A stretch of DNA of 64,000 nt from Endozoicomonas sp965232255 (GTDB taxonomy: Bacteria; Pseudomonadota; Gammaproteobacteria; Pseudomonadales; Endozoicomonadaceae). Every line of letters starts with the position of its first letter. The first letter of the stretch is position 1. The stretch is taken from the NCBI GenBank assembly GCA_965232255.1, contig OZ246962.1, positions 3,348,001 to 3,412,000 of the forward strand. The letters are read 5' to 3'. This document shows positions 42,157-52,408 of this stretch, one piece after another. A program made the translations under genes and the position numbers. The notes below the pieces were generated by a model, which saw only the letters and a list, made by a program, of their open reading frames with translations, ran no database searches and was not told the origin of the DNA.

Positions 42157-45100
42157 TTAACCCACCCACACCCGAGCATTGCGGAACATACGCATCAGCG
42201 GCGCGTCCTCACCCCAATGATCCGGATGCCAGCTGTGCTGCACGCTACGAAATACGCGCTCAGGATGTGGCATCATGATCGTTACCCGACCATCGACGGA
42301 TGTCAGGCCAGTCACGCCCTGAATTGAACCGTTGGGATTGTAGGGATAACGGACAGTCGGGTGGCCCTGATTGTCCACATATTTCAGCGACACTTGACCA
42401 CTAGCGGCCAAACACGCCAAGTCAGACAGACCAGCAAACTCAGCACGTCCTTCCCCGTGCGCCACGGCGACAGGCATACGAGCACCGGCCATGCCCTGAA
42501 AGAAAATCGAACAATTTTCCTGTACTTCCACCATAACCAACCGCGCCTCAAACTGATCAGACTGATTGCGGACGAAATGCGGCCAGTGTTGTGCACCGGG
42601 AATCAGCTCATGCAAGTTAGACAACATCTGACAGCCGTTACAAACGCCCAGAGCAAAACTGTCACGACGATCAAAGAAACTGGCAAACTGTTCCCTGGCC
42701 TGCTCGTTAAAGAGAATGGACTTGGCCCAGCCTTCACCAGCACCTAATACATCGCCGTAAGAGAAACCACCACAAGCCACCAAACCTTTGAATTCATCCA
42801 GAACACGGCTGCCGGTCAGAATTTCACTCATGTGGACATCGACGGTCCTGAAGCCTGCCCGGTCAAACGCGGCCGCCATCTCCATCTGACCGTTCACACC
42901 CTGTTCGCGCAAAATGGCTACGCTCGGGCGCACGCCTGTGTTGATGAAGGGCGCAGCAACGTCCAGCGCAATGTTGTAAGGCAACGAGGCGTGCAGTCCG
43001 AGGTCGCCGTCGTCGAGCAAGTTGTCATACTCTTGTTGGGCGCATGTCGGGTTATCTCGCAAAGCCTGAATCTGGTGACTGGTCGCGGACCACCAGCGCT
43101 GAAATTTTATCCGACTCTCGCTGATCAGCTCGGTGCCGTTAAAGCGGAAGCTGACTCGCTGACCGGGAGCCAGTTTACCGATGGTGTGCGAACAGGCACC
43201 AAGGCCGTGTTGGGCCAGAATATCCTTGACTGTCCCTCGGTCTTTATGACGAATCTGGATCACTGCACCAAGCTCTTCGCTAAACAGTGCTGGCAGCACC
43301 ATACGACGGTTGTCCGTCAGTTTGTCCAGGTCGATGGCAATGCCAGTGTGGCCGGCGAAGGTCATCTCCATCAAGGTGGTGAACAAACCACCGTCAGAGC
43401 GATCGTGGTAGGCCAGTAGCAGGTCTTCGGTAAGCAAATTCTGGATGGCGTTAAAGAAGTCCTTAATATCCTGGGGAGCGTTGACATCTGGAGCTGTGTC
43501 ACCCATTTGCCCATAAACCTGGGCCAATGCAGAGCCACCCAATCGGTTGTGGCCACGGCCCAGATCAATCAGCAACAGAGCGGTATCGCCCTGATCGGTA
43601 CGCAATTCAGGCGTTACGGTTTGGCGGATATCCTGAACCGGAGCAAAGGCTGAAACAATCAACGACAGTGGAGCGGTCACACTTTTGTGCTCATCGCCGT
43701 CCTGCCACTGGGTTTTCATGGACATGGAATCCTTGCCCACGGGAATGGCAATGCCCAACGCCGGGCACAGTTCCATACCCACCGCTTTAACCGTGTCATA
43801 CAGATTCTCATCTTCACCCGGATGACCGGCCGCTGCCATCCAGTTGGCAGACAATTTGATGTCATTGAGTTTCTCAATCCGGGTAGCAGCAATATTGGTG
43901 ATGGCTTCGCCAATGGCCATGCGTCCGGAGGCTGGAGCGTTGATCAATGCCAGTGGCGTGCGCTCACCAATGGCAATCGCCTCGCCGGTATAACCGATAA
44001 AGCCGCTGGCGGTCACCGCACAATCAGCCACCGGCACCTGCCACGGGCCTACCATCTGATCCCGACTGACCAAGCCGGTAACGCTGCGATCACCAATGGT
44101 AATCAGGAAGTTTTTACTGGCCACCGCGGGCAATTTGAGCACTCGCTCCATGGCGTCGAGCAACTTCACGTCGGTCAGGTCCAGTGGCTCCGGAGTAAAA
44201 GACTGACGCTGGATCTCTCGGTGCATTTTGGGTGGCTTGCCCAGCAGTACGTCAAGCGGCATATCCACCGAATGGTTCTTGAAGTGGCTGTCCGCCACCA
44301 GCAGATGCTGCATTTGCGTAGCTTCACCCACCACCGAGTAAGGACAGCGCTCCTGTTCGCAGATGGCAGCAAAACGCGGCAGATCGTCTGGCGCTACAGC
44401 CAGCACATAACGCTCCTGCGACTCATTACACCACAGCGCCAGCGGCGACATGCCGGGTTCATCATTAGGAATGGCGCGCAACTGGAAGTGTCCGCCGCGC
44501 CCACCGTCGTTGACCAGTTCAGGCAGCGCGTTGGACAGACCGCCGGCGCCAACATCGTGAATAAAAGCGATGGGGTTGTGCTCCCCTTGCTGCCAGCATC
44601 GGTCAATGACTTCCTGGCAACGTCGCTCCATTTCCGGGTTGCCACGCTGCACACTGGCAAAATCCAGGTCTTCCTGACCCTGACCGGAAGTCATGGAGGA
44701 GGCTGCGCCCCCACCCAGACCGATCCGCATGGCTGGGCCGCCAAGCACTATCAGCTGGGCAGCCACCGGAATTTCTGCTTTTTCGATATGCTCTGCCTTG
44801 ATGTTGCCAAGACCGCCGGCAAGCATTATGGGTTTGTGATAGCCACGCACTTCGTAGCCGGCAACGCCGTTGACGCCAGCTTCAAAAGTGCGGAAGTAAC
44901 CACAGAGGTTGGGACGACCGAATTCATTATTAAAGGCGGCACTCCCAAGGGGAGCGTCGATCATAATATCCAGCGCGGAAGCAATACGCTCTGGCTTGCC
45001 GTAATCATTTTCCCAGGGGTGCTCGAAGCCCGGAATACGCAAATTCGAGACGGTAAATCCAGTCAGCGCAGCCTTGGGTTTTGCTCCCTTGCCGGTAGCC

Positions 45101-46071
45101 CCTTCATCACGAATTTCCCCACCAGCGCCAGTGGCCGCTCCAGCGTAAGGCGCAATAGCGGTTGGGTGATTGTGCGTTTCCACCTTCATCAGAATATGGA
45201 TGGCTTCTTCATTAAAACCATACTCGCGGCTGTCGGTTGCCGGATAAAACCGATGTGTCCGGAAGCCTTCAATCACCGAGGCATTATCTTTGTACGCCGA
45301 CAACACACCTTCGCTGTGCAAGGCATGGGTATTGCGAATCATCTGGAACAATGAGAGATCCTGTCTGGTCCCATCAATGCTCCAGTCAGCATTGAAAATC
45401 TTGTGCCGACAGTGCTCTGAGTTGGCTTGGGCAAACATCATCAGCTCCACATCCGTGGGGTCACGTTCCAGCTTGCCGTAATTTTCCAGCAGATAATCAA
45501 TTTCATCGTCAGCCAGCGCCAGTCCGAGATCGTGATTGGCAGCAACCAGCGCTGCACGTCCTTCTTGCCGCACGGCGATGGTGGTCATGGGTGCTGGTTC
45601 AGACTGGACAAACAGAGTGGCAATATCACGCTCACGGCGCAGCACCGCCTGAGTCATCCGGTCGTGCAGCAAGGCAGCAACTTGCGCTTGCTGGGCTGCA
45701 TCAAGGGCAGCATCGGCGAACACCGTGAAACAGATGCCCCGCTCAATGCGTTGAATTTCAGTCAGACCACAATTGCGGGCGATGTCAGATGCCTTGCTGG
45801 ACCATGGAGAAATAGTGCCCGGGCGCGGAACCACCCAAAACTGGCCGTGCCAGGGAGCGTCATCGGGTTCAACAGAGGGGATTTTCGGACCGTAGGTCAG
45901 CAACCTGGCAAGGATATCGGCCTGTTCGTCCGTCAGCTCGCAATGGGTGTTAACGTAATGCTGGAATTCAGCAACCACACAAGAGATTCCAGGCACCGCG
46001 CCTTGCAACCGGGAAAGGAGCTTATGATTACGAAACGGGGAAAGTGCAGGAGCACCACGCAATATCAGCAT
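42157..46071 (-). CDS. purL: Phosphoribosylformylglycinamidine synthase
   Basis: A 1304-residue single-chain FGAM synthase, the large gammaproteobacterial form. It makes FGAM from FGAR, glutamine and ATP. Visible parts: the N-terminal LRGAPALSPFR, the synthetase core with ANSEHCRHKIF and KVETHNHPTAIAPY, MKTQWQDG, and the C-terminal glutamine amidotransferase with FALGVCNGCQMLSNL (nucleophilic Cys) and MMPHPERVFRS (His-Glu). The length and order match E. coli PurL (1295). GAGGAC upstream serves as the ribosome binding site. No frameshift is seen. Confidence 0.98.
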   Translation of the reverse strand: MLILRGAPALSPFRNHKLLSRLQGAVPGISCVVAEFQHYVNTHCELTDEQADILARLLTYGPKIPSVEPDDAPWHGQFWVVPRPGTISPWSSKASDIARNCGLTEIQRIERGICFTVFADAALDAAQQAQVAALLHDRMTQAVLRRERDIATLFVQSEPAPMTTIAVRQEGRAALVAANHDLGLALADDEIDYLLENYGKLERDPTDVELMMFAQANSEHCRHKIFNADWSIDGTRQDLSLFQMIRNTHALHSEGVLSAYKDNASVIEGFRTHRFYPATDSREYGFNEEAIHILMKVETHNHPTAIAPYAGAATGAGGEIRDEGATGKGAKPKAALTGFTVSNLRIPGFEHPWENDYGKPERIASALDIMIDAPLGSAAFNNEFGRPNLCGYFRTFEAGVNGVAGYEVRGYHKPIMLAGGLGNIKAEHIEKAEIPVAAQLIVLGGPAMRIGLGGGAASSMTSGQGQEDLDFASVQRGNPEMERRCQEVIDRCWQQGEHNPIAFIHDVGAGGLSNALPELVNDGGRGGHFQLRAIPNDEPGMSPLALWCNESQERYVLAVAPDDLPRFAAICEQERCPYSVVGEATQMQHLLVADSHFKNHSVDMPLDVLLGKPPKMHREIQRQSFTPEPLDLTDVKLLDAMERVLKLPAVASKNFLITIGDRSVTGLVSRDQMVGPWQVPVADCAVTASGFIGYTGEAIAIGERTPLALINAPASGRMAIGEAITNIAATRIEKLNDIKLSANWMAAAGHPGEDENLYDTVKAVGMELCPALGIAIPVGKDSMSMKTQWQDGDEHKSVTAPLSLIVSAFAPVQDIRQTVTPELRTDQGDTALLLIDLGRGHNRLGGSALAQVYGQMGDTAPDVNAPQDIKDFFNAIQNLLTEDLLLAYHDRSDGGLFTTLMEMTFAGHTGIAIDLDKLTDNRRMVLPALFSEELGAVIQIRHKDRGTVKDILAQHGLGACSHTIGKLAPGQRVSFRFNGTELISESRIKFQRWWSATSHQIQALRDNPTCAQQEYDNLLDDGDLGLHASLPYNIALDVAAPFINTGVRPSVAILREQGVNGQMEMAAAFDRAGFRTVDVHMSEILTGSRVLDEFKGLVACGGFSYGDVLGAGEGWAKSILFNEQAREQFASFFDRRDSFALGVCNGCQMLSNLHELIPGAQHWPHFVRNQSDQFEARLVMVEVQENCSIFFQGMAGARMPVAVAHGEGRAEFAGLSDLACLAASGQVSLKYVDNQGHPTVRYPYNPNGSIQGVTGLTSVDGRVTIMMPHPERVFRSVQHSWHPDHWGEDAPLMRMFRNARVWVG

Positions 46072-46476
46072 ATTCTGGTCTGTCCTCAGGCCTGATTAAA
46101 GCGTTAAACATTGAGGCGCCGGGGCAAGGATTGATCGGCAAATAACGTTAAACACCAGCAGGGCTGCACAGATGACCGCTTCCTGACCGGATTACCAGCC
46201 AGCCCTTACGCCGTAGCCTCGCAACTCTGGTAGATGATCAAAAGCCAGTTATCATAATCGAAACCCGCCTCTGGAAACCAGTTGTCGCGGCTTATTTATC
46301 AGGCCTGAGCGTCTGAAACACGGCGCGCTGATTCCCTCAGGTGCTCAACGATTAAGCAGAATCAGAGTTGGCCATTGCGCCAACTGCCAGTTTTTTGCGC
46401 CCCCGAAAGTGATGCACAAGTCAGCTACAAGCTGCTAAAGAGGTGTTATGAGTCGGTCGGTGCTTCTTATTGCAAC
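46072..46476. other. Intergenic, 405 bp, no gene seen
   Basis: Lies between purL and tadA, both on the minus strand. The purL promoter should lie near 46085-46150. The remainder has no recognised RNA gene or repeat. The open frame running from 46375 into tadA on the plus strand is antisense. Confidence 0.5.
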
Positions 46477-46959
46477 TTATTGCAGTGTATTTTTCAGGTT
46501 GCGCAGCTGCTGGCGTCGGGCGCGAAAAAAATCGCTGATCATCTCACTGCACCGGTCTTGCAGAACGCCACCAACCACTGCAACGCGATGGTTCATCTGC
46601 GGTTGCTCCAGCACTTGGGTGACACTAACCACGGCCCCGGCCTTTGGCTCCAAAGCACCATAAACCAGACGTCGAATACGGCTGTGAACAATGGCACCAG
46701 CGCACATGGTACACGGCTCCAGTGTTACGTAGAGATCACAGTCCACCAGACGATAGTTGCCAATAGCTTCGGCTGCCAGTTGCAACGCCAGGATTTCCGC
46801 GTGAGCCACCGGGTTACACGAAGAGATCGGTCGATTACAGGCCCGGGCGATCACCTGCCCGTCTCTGACTACCACTGCTCCCACCGGTACTTCGTCCAAA
46901 TCGCGACCCTTTGCCGCTTCAACCAGGGCTTCTTCCATCCACAAGGCATCATCAATCAC
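46477..46959 (-). CDS. tadA: tRNA-specific adenosine deaminase
   Basis: A 160-residue zinc deaminase that converts A34 to inosine in tRNA-Arg. The catalytic HAE appears in NPVAHAEILAL (about residue 52) and the zinc cysteines in EPCTMCAGAIVHSRI (about 82-88). The C-terminal DFFRARRQQ is typical of TadA. The GTG start has GGAAA eight bases upstream. The length is normal. Confidence 0.96.
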   Translation of the reverse strand: MIDDALWMEEALVEAAKGRDLDEVPVGAVVVRDGQVIARACNRPISSCNPVAHAEILALQLAAEAIGNYRLVDCDLYVTLEPCTMCAGAIVHSRIRRLVYGALEPKAGAVVSVTQVLEQPQMNHRVAVVGGVLQDRCSEMISDFFRARRQQLRNLKNTLQ

Positions 46960-47291
46960 AAATCACTTTCCACTTTCTATATATGTACGCTCAAATATGT
47001 GTGCGCTCACCGAGCCGACTCATTGACTCTGTCGCAGTGCTCAACATGCCGATGATAACAAGACTATCGCTTCGTATCTTGCCGGCAACGAACTTACTTT
47101 TCCCAGTCCAGCCATTCGCTTGCTGGAAAATGATTGCGGCTTTTTATGAAATTCGGGAACACGCCGATTAAATCTATGGATTTTTTCCACGCGCGTAATG
47201 TCTGAGCTATATATAGTGTCTAGAGTATGAAGAGATTATCAAAAATAAACTGCTCAATTATGAACAATAAATCAGTGGAGGGAAGGGCCTG
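46960..47291. other. Intergenic, 332 bp, upstream of T3SS chaperone
   Basis: Divergent region between tadA and the plus-strand chaperone. AT-rich TATATATAG motifs (46977-46985 and 47211-47218) may be promoter parts for the two directions. No HrpL- or ExsA-type box was recognised with confidence. GGAGGG precedes 47292. Confidence 0.5.
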
Positions 47292-47786
47292 ATGTCTTTC
47301 AAGCAGAATGTAGAACAACATCTACAACACTTTGCCCAGAGCATCGGCCTGGGAGAACTCAAACTCAACGAACACGACGCTTGCGGCCTCTGTTTTGACG
47401 ATACGCTGATTGTCAATATGGAGTATCTGGAAGACGACGAGGCGCTGGTATTTGTTGCCTCTGTTCGTCCGGTAGATGCCCACGATTCAGCCAAATCTGA
47501 GCTGTTTGAAAAAATGCTCGCCATGAATCTGCAACATCACAGTATGCAGGGCGCATTTCTGTCGTTAAATCACGACAAAACTGAAGTCCTGTTGATTCGC
47601 TCCGTGCTGGCTTCTTGTGATTACGGCTCGTTTGAATCTACGTTGGAAAAGTTTGTTAATACCCTTGAGTGGTGCGTTAGTGAGCTGGACAAGTCCAAGC
47701 AGGACCAGCCACCCACGCCGGTCAACCCGCCGCCACGCCCACAAGGTGGCCCTGGTGGCCCCGGCGACTTGGGAATGATGGTATAG
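47292..47786 (+). CDS. T3SS chaperone, CesT/Tir family
   Basis: A 164-residue acidic protein. Residues 1-135 fit the CesT class I chaperone fold: FAQSIGLGELKLNEHDACGLCFDD, then VNMEYLEDDEALVFVASV and the long C-terminal helix (ESTLEKFVNTLEWCVSELD). Such dimers bind the N-terminal chaperone-binding region of effectors and guide them to the T3SS ATPase. An unusual Pro/Gly tail (TPVNPPPRPQGGPGGPGD) follows. The effector it serves is not adjacent. It has its own terminator before sctN. Confidence 0.85.
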   Translation: MSFKQNVEQHLQHFAQSIGLGELKLNEHDACGLCFDDTLIVNMEYLEDDEALVFVASVRPVDAHDSAKSELFEKMLAMNLQHHSMQGAFLSLNHDKTEVLLIRSVLASCDYGSFESTLEKFVNTLEWCVSELDKSKQDQPPTPVNPPPRPQGGPGGPGDLGMMV

Positions 47787-47818
47787 AATTCATAACACCT
47801 CCACATTTTTCACCACTT

Positions 47819-47846
47819 AAGAAGGGTTCTCGCAACCCTTCTTTGC
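47819..47846 (+). terminator. Terminator after the T3SS chaperone gene
   Basis: AAGAAGGGTT (47819-47828), loop CTCGC, AACCCTTCTT (47834-47843), then T-rich. It separates the chaperone from the sct operon, so sctN needs its own promoter within 47850-48050. Confidence 0.85.
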
Positions 47847-48052
47847 TTTCTGGTCTCTTTGCGCCATTCATTCTCACTTAATTTGGCAACACCGTTTCAG
47901 CTCATCCTGTTAAGGCCGAAAAGGTTTTTGAAAGACAGAAGTGGCATCGTTATTTGTAATTGCATCGGGCAAAGAAGAACTATACTCCGTCGCATCTGAC
48001 TCGTCTCATCTGGATAGATTTCCAGAGTAAGAATAATAATGGAGGCATCAAG

Positions 48053-49390
48053 TTGGCACACGCGTTTAATTATTTAACCAGCGCGCTTCAGGGAACTGTC
48101 GAAGGTGGCAGACTGATTGATATTCGCGGACGTGTCACCGAAGTACAAGGCATGATCATCAAGGCTGCGGTGCCGGGCGTGAAAATCGGTGAGTTGTGTG
48201 AGCTGGTGTCGCCGAACAATCCTGAGGGAAGCAAATCCTACGCCGAGGTAGTGGGCTTTCAGGGGCATGAAACCGTGTTATCGCCCTTGGGAGAAATTAT
48301 GGGTATTTCCTCCACTACCGAAGTCATCCCTACCGGCAAGGTACACCATGTGGCCGTCGGCCCTCACCTGCTTGGGCATGTACTGGATGGTATGGGTTAT
48401 CCGTTAAATCCCGAAGCGTTCAACGGCATTGAACCAGAGGCACACTATCCGGTTTATGCGGATGCGCCAGACCCACTGACCCGACAGATCATCGACCATC
48501 CTATTCCATTAGGCGTTAAAGCCATCGATGGCGTGCTCACCTGCGGTGAAGGCCAGCGCATGGGCATTTTTGCGGCAGCCGGCGGTGGTAAAAGTACGCT
48601 GCTTTCCATGCTGGTTAAAGGTGCTGAAGTAGACGTCACCGTACTGGCATTGATTGGTGAGCGGGGCCGGGAGCTGCGGGAATTTATCGAACACGATCTT
48701 GGGCCTGAGGGAGTCAAAAAGTCAGTTATCGTGGTGGCGACGTCCGATAAATCCTCCATGGAGCGCTCCAAGGCAGCCTATACCGCTACCGCCGTGGCCG
48801 AGTATTTTCGCGATAAAGGCAAGCGAGTGCTGTTACTGATGGACTCCGTTACCCGTTTTGCCCGGGCCCAGCGTGAAATCGGCCTGGCTGCTGGCGAGCC
48901 GCCTACCCGTCGAGGTTTTCCGCCTTCGGTTTTTGCCACGTTGCCCAAACTGATGGAACGCTCTGGCATGTCGGACGTGGGTTCGATTACTGCCCTCTAC
49001 ACCGTTCTGGTTGAAGGCGATGATATGACCGAGCCGGTAGCCGATGAAACCCGATCCATTCTGGATGGCCATATCATTCTCTCGCGCAAGCTGGCCGCGT
49101 CCGGTCACTTCCCCGCTATTGATGTGCTTGCCAGTGCCAGTCGGGTAATGAACGCCATCACCACCGAAGATCATCGTGCTGCGGTCAACAAAGCCCGGGC
49201 GTTAATGTCCAAATACGAAGACATCGAATTGCTGGTCAAAGTCGGTGAATACAAGCAGGGCGCAGACCCACTGGCCGATGAAGCCATTCGCAAAATCGAG
49301 TCTATCCGCGCTTTTCTCAAGCAGCGCACAGACGAGCTGGTGCCGTTAAACCAGACCATCGCCCAGCTTCAGCAAATCGTAGGTTACTGA
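48053..49390 (+). CDS. sctN: T3SS ATPase SctN
   Basis: A 445-residue flagellar/T3SS-type F1-like ATPase at the base of the injectisome; it unfolds and detaches effectors from chaperones. Walker A is AAAGGGKSTLLSML, Walker B RVLLLMDSVTRFARAQR; also GERGRELREF and PPTRRGFPPSVF. The start is TTG at 48053, placed by GGAGG seven bases upstream and by family length (about 440). The frame extends to 47960 without support. Four bases separate it from sctO. Confidence 0.96.
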   Translation: MAHAFNYLTSALQGTVEGGRLIDIRGRVTEVQGMIIKAAVPGVKIGELCELVSPNNPEGSKSYAEVVGFQGHETVLSPLGEIMGISSTTEVIPTGKVHHVAVGPHLLGHVLDGMGYPLNPEAFNGIEPEAHYPVYADAPDPLTRQIIDHPIPLGVKAIDGVLTCGEGQRMGIFAAAGGGKSTLLSMLVKGAEVDVTVLALIGERGRELREFIEHDLGPEGVKKSVIVVATSDKSSMERSKAAYTATAVAEYFRDKGKRVLLLMDSVTRFARAQREIGLAAGEPPTRRGFPPSVFATLPKLMERSGMSDVGSITALYTVLVEGDDMTEPVADETRSILDGHIILSRKLAASGHFPAIDVLASASRVMNAITTEDHRAAVNKARALMSKYEDIELLVKVGEYKQGADPLADEAIRKIESIRAFLKQRTDELVPLNQTIAQLQQIVGY

Positions 49391-49394
49391 CCGT

Positions 49395-49898
49395 ATGCTC
49401 CACGATCTGCTGAAGGTAAAAAACATCCGCGAAGAGTCGGCCGAGCGCGAAGTCAGGCGCTGCCAGCACGAACTGGAACTGGCCCAACAGGAGTTGAGAC
49501 GACGTAAGCAGGAGGTGGAGCGGCGCAAGCAGGAGCTGCAGGATTATGTCCTGTGGCGCAGTCAAGAAGAGCAACGACTCTACGATAACATTATGAACAC
49601 CAGCGTCCAGCAGCACGACCTGGACCGACTGAAGCAAAAAGTCGCCTTGATGCGCGATAAAGACGTTGCCCTTGAGCAGGCCATTACCGAAGCACAACAA
49701 TTGGTAATTGTTGCACAACAACAGGTGGCCCAGGCAGAACAGATACTTGAGAGCGCTCGCCAGGCGCACTACAAAGCGAAACAAGCCGTGGAAAAGTTTG
49801 AGGAATTCTGCAAGGTGCAGGACGAGGAGGCTGCCAAAGAGGCCAGTCGTCTTGAAGACTTGGAAATGGAAGAGTTTACCGGCAAAGCCAAGGAATAG
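49395..49898 (+). CDS. sctO: T3SS stalk protein SctO (YscO-like)
   Basis: A 167-residue, almost wholly coiled-coil protein (heptads of Glu, Gln, Leu, Arg from residue 15 to 150) in the position of YscO between sctN and sctP. YscO-type proteins form the central stalk that links ATPase and export gate. Identified by length, coiled coil and order rather than by motifs. Confidence 0.88.
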   Translation: MLHDLLKVKNIREESAEREVRRCQHELELAQQELRRRKQEVERRKQELQDYVLWRSQEEQRLYDNIMNTSVQQHDLDRLKQKVALMRDKDVALEQAITEAQQLVIVAQQQVAQAEQILESARQAHYKAKQAVEKFEEFCKVQDEEAAKEASRLEDLEMEEFTGKAKE

Positions 49899-49906
49899 GA
49901 GTCACT

Positions 49907-50668
49907 ATGTCAACCCACGGTGTGAATCACAATAATAGTACCCAATCAGCACCACCTACCCAGCGGCAGGACTTCAACCAGCAGAACCAGCAGCAGAGTC
50001 AGAGAGTGTCAGAAAGGCAAGCCGGTGAATTTGCCAAACGTATGACCAAAGAAAAAGAAAAAACCGCTGACGAGAAAAAAGAACAGAGCCTGGAAAGTCT
50101 GCTGGCTGAGCGCAACAAATCCTCCAAAGAAATCGTCAAAGGACGCCAGGAGCGAGGCTCTCGGGGCGAAGAAAACAGCGACAACAAGTTTCGTGATACC
50201 CGTGAGAGCTCTGAGCATATTGTGCTGAACAACGCTCAAAACCAAATCAAGGCCGATGCCCAGCTGCGTGAAATTCAACAGGTCAACAGCGTTAAAGAAA
50301 TCGATGCCGCCTTGCAAAAACTGGCAGACCAGATTCAGGTCAGCGCAAAAGATGCCATTAACGGTGCAGAAGTTCGAATCACCCTGAAAGACAGCGTTCT
50401 GCCAGGCACCGAGATCCGCATCCAGCGCCAAGGTGGTGAGCTTACTGTGGTGATGAACACGTCGTCTGCCGAAGCGGGTAACTTCCTGGCACAACATGAA
50501 GCCAGTTTGCAAAAAATGCTGGCAGAGCGATTTTCCAACGACAGGGTTCAAGTCAATATCAATATGTCCGGCAGCGACAATCAAGACAGCGATGGTCGTT
50601 CACGCGATCAGTACGTAGCTGAAGATAATAACGATCAAGACTCCTCATCCAGAAACGACCGGGCATAG
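49907..50668 (+). CDS. sctP: T3SS needle-length/substrate-switch protein SctP
   Basis: A 253-residue protein. The N-terminal 130 residues are Gln/Lys/Glu-rich and disordered; the C-terminal part (about 140-230) has the T3S4-like domain found in YscP/HpaP: VRITLKDSVLPGTEIRI and GELTVVMNTSSAEAGNFL, followed by a helical pair. Such proteins measure needle length and switch export to late substrates. A strong AGGAG ribosome binding site is present. It is short for a ruler of the YscP type. Confidence 0.85.
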   Translation: MSTHGVNHNNSTQSAPPTQRQDFNQQNQQQSQRVSERQAGEFAKRMTKEKEKTADEKKEQSLESLLAERNKSSKEIVKGRQERGSRGEENSDNKFRDTRESSEHIVLNNAQNQIKADAQLREIQQVNSVKEIDAALQKLADQIQVSAKDAINGAEVRITLKDSVLPGTEIRIQRQGGELTVVMNTSSAEAGNFLAQHEASLQKMLAERFSNDRVQVNINMSGSDNQDSDGRSRDQYVAEDNNDQDSSSRNDRA

Positions 50669-50676
50669 GCTGAACC

Positions 50677-51648
50677 ATGGCAGAAGCACGTTTCGATTTT
50701 CCCTCCGTCTCGCCAACGCAGTTATTGTTGAGCCAGGTCCTTGGCCAGCGCAGCAGCGAGTTTGCCTTGCAGATTAACGAAGAGCGCTGGGATATCTCTC
50801 TTGGCAGCAACACAATAGAAGATATGCCAGCTCACTGTCTGATGTTTGAAATCAATCATCAGCCGGTATCATTGTTTACCGGTGCCGCCCTGATCGACCG
50901 AATGATGCCTGCCAGCGTGGACAGCAAGGTACTGCTCAAATTGCCCAAAGAGTTGATGCTGGCAGCACTGGAAGCCAGGTTACAGAAGTTGTTGGAAGGG
51001 CTGATGCAAAGCCTGGGCATTGCCATCAAATTTACTGATCTGACCGCTAATGCTGCCCAATCAGAACCCGCTGAACTGGCCATGAATATCCATATTGGCG
51101 GTCGAGATTACCCTGTCTACGTACAAAGTACACCCATTGTCGTAGAGTTGCTCAAGCTATTGCCTGCTCAAATTCCCGAGCATACCCCCGATATACCAGT
51201 GTGGGCAGCTCTGGAACTTGGCCGCACGAAAGTCTCCAGCGATGATGCCAGCAATCTGGGCGTAAACGACATTGTCTTTTTTGATTATCACGTTACCGGT
51301 CAGCAGCTGATTATTCGGGTAGGTCCGGACGCTGCTTTTATCGGTGAAGCAGCAGACTCACAAATTACCATCAAGCACAGGATGGATCCCATGGCGAACG
51401 ACCAGATGCACCATGACCAGAACCCCATAGACCTGTCGGACATTGAAGTTGACCTGGTCTTTGAAGTAGGCCGACAACAGTTCAGTGCTCAAGAGGTGCA
51501 GGCGCTGCAGGCGGGCCATATTTTTGAACTGGATCGGCCAATTGAGCAGCCGGTTCGGGTAAAAGCTGGCGGCAAAGTCATTGCCGAGTGTCAGCTGGTT
51601 CAGATTAATAATCGACTGGGCGCACGCATTACCCGCATTGTCGAGTGA
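50677..51648 (+). CDS. sctQ: T3SS cytoplasmic ring protein SctQ
   Basis: A 323-residue sorting-platform protein. The C-terminal 80 residues (LSDIEVDLVFEVGRQQFSAQ ... NNRLGARITRIV) form the SpoA/FliN-like domain; a second degenerate SpoA lies near residues 190-240. In many systems an internal start yields a short SctQ-C product; a candidate ATG occurs in MDPMANDQMHHDQ ahead of the SpoA domain. Confidence 0.93.
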   Translation: MAEARFDFPSVSPTQLLLSQVLGQRSSEFALQINEERWDISLGSNTIEDMPAHCLMFEINHQPVSLFTGAALIDRMMPASVDSKVLLKLPKELMLAALEARLQKLLEGLMQSLGIAIKFTDLTANAAQSEPAELAMNIHIGGRDYPVYVQSTPIVVELLKLLPAQIPEHTPDIPVWAALELGRTKVSSDDASNLGVNDIVFFDYHVTGQQLIIRVGPDAAFIGEAADSQITIKHRMDPMANDQMHHDQNPIDLSDIEVDLVFEVGRQQFSAQEVQALQAGHIFELDRPIEQPVRVKAGGKVIAECQLVQINNRLGARITRIVE

Positions 51649-51739
51649 CCGGGCATCGTTAGGGAGAACCCCTTAACGAGCATGATAAAGACCCGTTGGA
51701 TCAAAAAGACTCCAGTTCGGCGACTGGCAAAGGGCGACT

Positions 51740-52408
51740 ATGGAAAGCAGCGCGATTACACTCACCAGTCCATTTTATTTGATGATACCGCTAGCGCTGA
51801 TGGCGCTGATCCCGTTTTTAGCGGTGATGGGTACATCCTTTCTGAAATTGGTGGTGGTATTTTCTATTTTGCGCAACGCCACCGGTCTGCAGCAGATTCC
51901 TCCCAACATTGCCATGAACGCCCTGGCTATCATCCTGACGCTGTACATTATGGCGCCAATCGGGTACGAAACGTGGGATATTATCCAGGAGGAGAATATC
52001 AGCTTTCAGACCGAAAACAGTGGCGCCCTGATGGAAGATATCCAACTGCTGGCCCAGCCCTATCGGGAGTTTCTGAAAAAGAACACCAACGAACGGGAAA
52101 GAAACTTCTTTTTAAAAACCGCCCGCATCCTCTGGCCAAAAGCGTACCAGTCGCAGCTGTCTGCTGATGATTTGGTCGTCCTGATGCCGTCGTATTGTAT
52201 CAGCGAACTGACTAAAGCCTTTGAAATCGGTTTTCTGCTCTACTTGCCCTTTATCATTATCGATCTGATCGTCTCCAATATCCTGTTGGCCATGGGGATG
52301 ATGATGGTTTCACCCATGACCATCTCCCTGCCCTTCAAGCTACTGCTGTTTGTACTACTCGACGGCTGGACACGTCTAATCCACGGACTGGTGCTGAGCT
52401 ATGCATGA
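51740..52408 (+). CDS. sctR: T3SS export gate protein SctR
   Basis: A 222-residue inner-membrane protein with four hydrophobic segments. Family blocks: MGTSFLKLVVVFSILRNA, GLQQIPPNIAMNALAI, and the C-terminal SNILLAMGMMMVSPMTISLP. Forms the SctR5S4T1 export gate. It overlaps sctS by eight bases. Confidence 0.97.
   Translation: MESSAITLTSPFYLMIPLALMALIPFLAVMGTSFLKLVVVFSILRNATGLQQIPPNIAMNALAIILTLYIMAPIGYETWDIIQEENISFQTENSGALMEDIQLLAQPYREFLKKNTNERERNFFLKTARILWPKAYQSQLSADDLVVLMPSYCISELTKAFEIGFLLYLPFIIIDLIVSNILLAMGMMMVSPMTISLPFKLLLFVLLDGWTRLIHGLVLSYA

Noticed and set aside
42361..46095. Long plus-strand open frames opposite purL (up to 555 codons)
   Set aside because: Antisense to a fully conserved PurL; codon use and composition fit only the purL frame.
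51682..52167. 161-codon open frame over sctR
   Set aside because: Overlaps the well-conserved sctR in another frame and has no family features.
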